A stretch of DNA of 64,000 nt. Origin: Breviolum minutum Mf 1.05b.01 (lineage: Eukaryota > Sar > Dinophyceae > Suessiales > Symbiodiniaceae). Shown here in pieces: positions 58,001-64,000 of this stretch (position 1 is the stretch's first letter; each line of letters opens with the position of its first letter). Made by a program: the position numbers and the translations under genes. The stretch spans positions 244,241-308,240 of the forward strand of contig DF239266.1 of the NCBI GenBank assembly GCA_000507305.1, written 5' to 3'. The notes below the pieces were generated by a model. It saw nothing but the letters and a program-made list of their open reading frames with translations. It searched no databases and was not told the DNA's origin.

Positions 58001-60293
58001 TGGCGAAGATGAAACGCCAGATGTCGATACACAGCGCAAGCGGAACGGAACCCGGCGACTACGGTTATGGGTTGCTTGGATATGCTTGGGATGAACGAAA
58101 AACGGACTTTGGAATTGTGTGATGACTGGAGTATGTGGATTAAACATGGCTTTCGCAAGTCTGGCCAGATTATATAGAACCTTTCTGTTGAGTCATGACG
58201 GCTATCAAAAGTGTAGAAGATTGCAGATGTGGAACAACTAGGAATGATGAGTCGCAAACATGCATGACCTTGCAGCTTTAGAGCAACACACGTGAGTCTG
58301 TTGACATTACCTCTTCGATAGCCATGGTTACCATGGTTTAGTGAAACATGGCACCATGATTTGGTTCACTGATCTCCCATCTTGAGGCACATATCTATCT
58401 CCACATGCAACTGGAAGGCTTTGATCTTGTTCCACGTTTGATTGGCCGAAAAGGTGCCGAGATTCTGGGTTGAAGCACTGTGGGAGGTGTGAAAACTTGC
58501 TTGGCATTGCTTCGGTGTGGTCCACAGATCTGGGAACTGTCATGGTATTTTGTTTGACACTGGCTAGTTGTGATGAATCCACATCGAGAAATGTCAAGAT
58601 GTGCCACGCCTTGCCAGGTTGCAACATGCGTCGTATCGCTGAATGCACTGGGGCCAAAGTACGAATTCGCGGCCAAGGAAGCAACTCGAAACGGCAGAAG
58701 TGAAAGATCCGGTCATCGGGTCATCCGGTCATCCTTCAAACTACTGTTGATAGAAACAAATCCTGCACCCGTTGAATTTTTTTCAAATGTCCCATTATTT
58801 ACGAGGTTTGATACATTGCAGGTGGTGCAGGATTTCGTCCAGTACTAGCAGGTATATTTCAGTGTACAAGAGGTGAATGTTTCGAATGATACCCATAGGG
58901 TTTCCTGTATTGGGTGGGAAAGGCTTCTTTGTTGGTGGAATAGAAGTTTCACTTCACCCATTGACAGCTGATAGTTGGGGGGGTCCCGACATCTCACATG
59001 TTTTTGGTGCGCCTCCACCAAAAAGGTACAAAATGCATTTGCTGAAGACAAGATTTTTTTCTGTTTAAGATTTGGCCTTGCTGGTCATGGACCTTGTATA
59101 AAGAAAAGCTGTGTGCAGTATCAACTAAGCCTTCGTCATTGATTTTCACTGGAGTCCACCCCAGCTAGGATCCTAGTCCCAGTGCGTTTTTGGTGAGTCC
59201 ATATGAAAAGACACATGTCTTTTCATAACATATCATATATCATTTTGAAGTTTCCAGTTTCCAACTATCCCCTTTTCACAGTTTCTGGATATCCTTTAGC
59301 TTCCCATATTTTGGTTCTAGAGAAGATAAAGAAGCCAATATACCCAACAAACATCAACAAACAGGCTCAATCAATCATTGTAACTGTTGGGAACATAGAA
59401 GCCACCCAGTGCAGTTGTTGGAACTCAAGTGAGTCACTTGTCTCAACCAAGCCACCGGCCTGGCCTCTTTGGATAATCGTCTCAAAATGATCCAACAACT
59501 TCTGGTTTTCAGATTACATTGCGTAGAAACATCACTGGGAGATATATTATCAGTATTGAAGTGGCAAAGAAAAATCTGATATAACATTAGACATAAGGCA
59601 TTTCAGGTCACTGGATCTCAAAAAAAACACATGTTCACCCTAGGTGGACATTTGGAAGTGGATGGGAGTAAGGAAGCTCCAACACCTTTGATGGTCTTTG
59701 GGCTGAAACCTAGCGAAGCGTTGGAGAGTGATGGGAGAAGAGATGTAAGTGCTTGGTTCACGCGGAAAGGCGTAAGATGGCACTTGTTGCCCATCTTGCG
59801 AGCCGGAGGTCAAAAGCCACTCAAAACAGTCTACGCATCTAAGAATCCAAGACCAAAGTTGAAACGACGCCTGGGAGCAATCATGACATGTTGTGTGTTT
59901 CCCCTGGCATGAAGAAAACTATCTCAGACCTGACCGATGCTGCAAGGGAGTAGTGAACAATCACACCCAAACAGATATATAAATTCCTTTTTATACAGCG
60001 TAGAACATGTTCATGATTTTTGGGGAATTTATAACAGACATGTACATTATTATAATCATATCTTACAACTGGACATAGCAATTCACGAGTTCGTGATCTC
60101 TGGGGGATTTCAGTGTGGGGATCAAAGGTTGCAGTGACAACAGATCATCAAGATCCTCAAATGTTGGGGAAGCTCAGTGGAGAATTTGTGGAGGGAAATG
60201 GGGCCCATGCTGTGACAGTATGAACATGAGAGATAATAAGGATGATGCTAGTGATGACGTTGACGGTGATGAAGGTGATGAAGGTGGTGAAGG

Positions 60294-60331
<38 letters not shown>

Positions 60332-60741
60332 ATGGAGACAACCCTCAGGATTGCACAGGTTAGTGAAATTATGATCAATTTTCCAGATCTATTTTGCTGT
60401 TTGCTATCCTTCAAGGAGTTTGCCACGCGCCTCAAAAACAGGTTTTACCCATGAGGAGCAGCTGATAAATTTAGGCAGTGCGGACGCAGCATCGAAGTAT
60501 GATTCTAACGATTGAAGAAAATATGTCGAAAGCAACTGATCTATACAAGGCCCAAAGCTCCATTTTACCTTCACCTCCAATTTTTGGTAGGTTTTACATA
60601 TGTATATATATATATATATATTATTTTTTTTTTGATAGCTTCCTATTAGCTCTCTACTGGCTTGCCCGGAGATTCGGTCCGAATTCCCCAGGTTTCGCTT
60701 GGCCGTGGAAATGCTACTGAAGGAGCTCCGAACTGTGGAAG
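58001..60741 (+). CDS. KH-domain RNA-binding protein, several exons (partial)
   Basis: Exon 58618-58680 reads CNMRRIAECTGAKVRIRGQG, i.e. the G-x-x-G type loop region and beta-strand of a KH domain with TGAK-(V/I)-R-(I/V)-RG-x-GS. It joins through a GC donor (58681), in exact phase, to 59644-59693 (S|GHLEVDGSKEAPTPLM). Exon 60692-60741 (FRLAVEMLLKELRTVEG) supplies the C-terminal helix. An upstream exon, 58001-58063 (GEDETPDVDTQRKRNGTRRL), is plausible. Between 59693 and 60692 a small exon is missing, because the phases do not meet. Expected role: single-stranded RNA binding in splicing or mRNA control. The first intron contains a family-1 foldback element. Confidence 0.7.
58747..58846. mobile_element. 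MITE-like foldback element, family 1, copy D (intronic)
   Basis: Left arm TTGATAGAAACAAATCCTGC (from 58747) and right arm GGTGCAGGATTTCGTCCAGT (58824-58843) mirror each other. It sits inside the KH-gene intron 58681-59643. Confidence 0.7.
60264..60333. repeat. GAT trinucleotide microsatellite
   Basis: GAAGGTGAT units, then about 14 GAT units. Asp/Met/Ile ORFs are artefacts. It lies in an intron of the KH gene. Confidence 0.95.
60601..60640. repeat. TA run with T tract
   Basis: TATATA run followed by a T9 tract, just upstream of the last KH exon; part of its intron. Confidence 0.85.
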
Positions 60742-61665
60742 GCGCGTAGGAGATGGTGAGTTGTATCAGAATGGTTGACCTAAGGTGATCACAATGATTG
60801 GAAGACTTCCAAATTGTCATATGAGCAAAAAATTGCGGTCCAGCAGTAGTTTGGACCACGTTGTGGTCTAAGTCTAGGAAACTACAGGAAAGAAGAGAAG
60901 CATCAACGAACAAAAAACACGGCAATGTTAGTTGCAATATCGCTGCAAGAAAACAACTAAAGACTCTAAGTTATGCTGATCAAAACTCGCATCACACAGG
61001 GTTTTGTTGGGTGCATCTATCCACCCGATGGTCTGGTTTCTTGGGTACTATGTTTCTGAATCGGGGTTTAAGTTCGGTGTGATTTGCTGTCGTAATTTAT
61101 GATCAACCATCAACGTACACAGCTGAATGGATTATGCACCTTGTAAGACTCATTTGGCAAGCTGCCTGATACCTTTCGTTCACCATGGATGGTAGATGTG
61201 TTAAGGGGAACTCCATGGTTCATCGTTCTAACCCAGAACGATCATTGCAGCAACACAGCATGTATCAAGCAATCGTTGAATGATGGTTCATGGTGCGGGT
61301 TTTCAATCCGAGGAATCCATTGTGAAAGGGAATTGTGTGGGGAGATGACTAGACTAGTAAGCCACCGAAATTGACAACCAACCAGCCATGATATAGTTAA
61401 GTGGTGTTTAATGAATATATTCTGAATATATGTATCTAAAAATACGTACGTAAATATATACATTTCTTTTTTAGCAATTGGTTCAATTGGTTCGACATTT
61501 TCGACTTTCACATCAAGCAATGTGTGCGGAAATCCAATGAAACTTGGAATTTAGCATTTCATGCAAAGAATGAAGAAGGATAGCTGGGTGAGGAGACTGG
61601 AAGTCCAGTTCAATGTGGTAAATGTGTCGGTATGCTTATTGACCAACTGGATCGCTGTGTTCCAG

Positions 61666-61747
61666 AGTCCTTGCCTCCCATCATGCTTTCCCGTTGATGC
61701 GCTTGAAACGGCCAGGCCGTTTCCAGAGCTTCTGCCGGCGAAAGCAG
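61666..61747 (+). CDS. Exon, unknown protein
   Basis: Acceptor GTGTTCCAG and donor GTAGAA enclose a GC-rich segment. Frames SPCLPSCFPVDALETARPFP, then ELLPAKAG, or VLASHHAFPLMRLKRPGRFQ both stay open. It may be a later exon of the KH gene or the next gene. Confidence 0.45.
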
Positions 61748-63720
61748 GTAGAACACGAGGGACCATGCTATTCTGTGGGCGTGCTGCAGAAGAATGCTGA
61801 GGAGGCGTCATTTTGCAGGGATGGTCAGAGTTTTCTTTCCATGGTACTGTTGATGGACATTTCATCCGCCTAATCAGTTGAGATGCCAAATATCCTGCTA
61901 TTTACACTGTTTTTGTCTCAACAGGCGAGCACCAGATTTTGTCCATCAGTTGGTTCTTTCAATATGGCTGGTATCAAGCCATTGCCCAGATCCGAAAACT
62001 TTTGAGTTTTCTTTCCAAAAAATTTGGAAGACTGTCATTTGCAGTGAATTCTGATGCGGCACCAAAACAAAAGAACTGTTGATCCGCACAGATTCCAGCA
62101 GTTGATGATATGTGCATTAAGAATTCAGGAGCGGGCATTTTTAGCACATTTGCTTCGAGACACTTTTAACTAGAGCCACCAAAATGTCCTAGGAATTAAT
62201 TTTGTCCGTCTCGCCAGCTGGAAACCTGGGGCTTCTTCGCCTTAGAAATTGCGATAAGTCTGGCTGGTACTGTAAAGATATCTACGACTTCTAGATTCAA
62301 AGTCCATTGATTGGTTGGATTACACGAATGTAGGGGAATCTGGGGGGACGAATCATATCTCATCTCGCTTTTTTTTCAGCTTTGTATGTCCCAATCATTG
62401 AACATGATTAATGATCTACCCCCTATCCGGCCCTATCCGTTGCGTTGTCAAGGCACTTGGAGACTTATTAACTTCTATTCCACAGACGTCGGGTACTCCA
62501 ACCTTGGGTGACATGTGAGGCAGTCCGTGGGCACAGCAGTTCGATTTTTGTGGTTGCTTCCATTGCTTTCAAGCAAAAGTTATCTGCAAAAGATTCATGT
62601 GCCAAAGTCAAAAGTTGCTATAAGGGATCTCGGTTCACAACCATTCCTATGGTAAAGCCACTGTTGAGTTGAAACCGCTGGTCGAGGGAGCCCTATGAAA
62701 TCGCAGACTTGGAAAACTCCGTCCATTTTTGCAGGTCTTGCTAAGAAGTTATGGTGTCAAGTAAGAAACCATCCGTACAGGACTTCATGTTCTTGGAGTT
62801 GGATAGATATCCTTATGCCCATTAAAAAAACACATGTTGTGTATTGGTGGAGGAGCCCTATGCCTTTGAGCTTGCAACAGAAAACTTGTTCACGACTCCA
62901 CTCTCGAAAGTTCTTTCAGACCATGAGGTCACAGATTTGTGGAGATACTCAAAGCAATGTTAAAGAGATTGACAGATCACATCTTGAATGTCTGCTTTGC
63001 AAGACTTGCTGACGAATTCATGGTAAGAGGAGAGGCTGCAGTGGTCAGAATTTGATTACTCACAATGTGCAGATAAGACATGGTGATACTATGTGATACT
63101 TCCATAGAATCTGCCAATCGAATCTGAATTCAGACAATCAACGCATTCAAGGCAATCCCACAAAGGTATATAACATGAGAATTTCCAGCTTCATGGTTTG
63201 ACTAATTGACAATCCTCCATGAAATGGGCCCGTGTAAATGACCCCGCTGGAACCATTTCCAAGAACTCTATTGACTCCCTTCTTGCAACTTCTGTATTTA
63301 CTCTGTCTCCAACAACCATGGAGATTGGGTGGACATTTGACATGTTGGAGGTTGGAGGCAAGTAATTTCTCTATCAGGGATCCGCTGTCCACTGCAGTTG
63401 GAGTTATGATGATCTTTAAGGTATTTTACCCTTCTCCATCAACTACAAACGTCGTTAAAACCAAGACTCAGATATGATACATTGCATCACGTGAATTGAG
63501 ACATATGAATTGCATACGTGATGATTGATGTGGGAGAGTTGAAAATAACCTTGATTTCAGGATGTTTTTCGTCGGTGATTTGTCAAGAGGATGTTGATAG
63601 ATATTGATGTCCGAATCAAACTGTCATGAAGGCGTTGGGCTTGACGGTCGCCCATCTCAACCGAGTGTTCACTCAGTAGAAGGGAGAAACATATTATAGA
63701 TGATATGGCTAAGATCATGG
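61748..63720. other. Mostly non-coding
   Basis: Only one doubtful 26-bp exon (62733-62758) with clean TTTTTGCAG acceptor and GTAAGA donor. No motif-bearing frame. Confidence 0.3.
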
Positions 63721-63732
63721 ATCACATTGCAT

Positions 63733-63733
63733 T

Positions 63734-63785
<52 letters not shown>

Positions 63786-63786
63786 A
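63733..63786. repeat. ATC trinucleotide microsatellite
   Basis: About 17 ATC units, giving His/Asp homopolymer ORFs on the two strands. Confidence 0.97.
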
Positions 63787-64000
63787 GATAGGACTGCTTA
63801 TATATACATGTATCAATTTCTACAATCATGTCGTAAGAAATCCGTTCACATATATTTCCAGTGTGGCTCACCTGGTAAGATTTGTAGTCTATGGCAACTT
63901 CTGCTGCCTGTGTTGGGAACCCGGCATTCTTTTCCTGCATGAGCTTCCCGAATCAAGTAAGTTGGCATTGGACCTTCTGTGAGAAGGTCTTGGTTGCAGT

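Noticed and set aside
57883..58257. 124-aa minus-strand ORF
   Set aside because: Overlaps the plausible plus-strand exon at 58001-58063; no domain recognised.

Overview
The window looks like nuclear DNA of a dinoflagellate, most likely order Suessiales (Symbiodiniaceae or Polarella-like). The evidence is: very long AT-rich non-coding stretches with many microsatellites; small GC-richer exons of about 35-230 bp, nearly all preceded by AG|G acceptors; introns that start with GC and even GA as well as GT while the reading phase still matches; spliced-leader-like relics upstream of two frame-broken GC-rich gene copies; and a retroelement-type ORF of a dinoflagellate kind. Most simple ORFs over 60 codons are chance or repeat translations. 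The real genes had to be assembled by eye from short exons, using protein-family motifs and phase agreement across introns.

Every gene I can support lies on the plus strand, as in the unidirectional gene arrays of dinoflagellates. In order: terminal exon of a coiled-coil protein (233-463); a huge duplicated TTG/GT microsatellite (1.38-2.0 kb); a frame-shifted Lys-rich retrogene-like copy (2.2-3.7 kb); TA, 20-bp tandem and GAT repeats (4.0-5.75 kb); a second decayed GC-rich gene copy with an upstream spliced-leader-like relic (6.7-7.9 kb); a CA/octamer array (10.7-11.1 kb); an FMO-like flavoprotein gene (about 11.3/12.3 to 16.4 kb, possibly to 22.9 kb); a 1.0-kb element with terminal inverted repeats carrying a LINE/RT C-terminal-type ORF (23.4-24.4 kb); a minisatellite and assembly gap (25.4-25.9 kb); a gene of unknown function ending at 29,450; an enoyl-CoA hydratase/isomerase (crotonase) gene of at least 11 exons (30.09-36.6 kb); an acidic protein with clathrin-box-like motifs (39.6-40.3 kb); a TPR protein gene (41.4-45.4 kb); several unassigned exons (47.7-53.5 kb); a Pro/Met/Gln-rich protein gene (54.86-55.84 kb); a KH-domain RNA-binding protein gene (58.0-60.74 kb); and an isolated exon at 61.7 kb. 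From 61.75 kb to the end I see little beyond an ATC repeat.

Nothing suggests a single shared pathway. The genes look like independent housekeeping-type genes in one transcriptional direction. The most interesting material is genomic: three families of short foldback (MITE-like) elements, some inside introns; a TPR-gene intron flanked by a 9-bp direct repeat of coding sequence (introner-like); and a set of phase-consistent GC-AG and GA-AG introns. Exon borders are hand-inferred and untested by transcripts.
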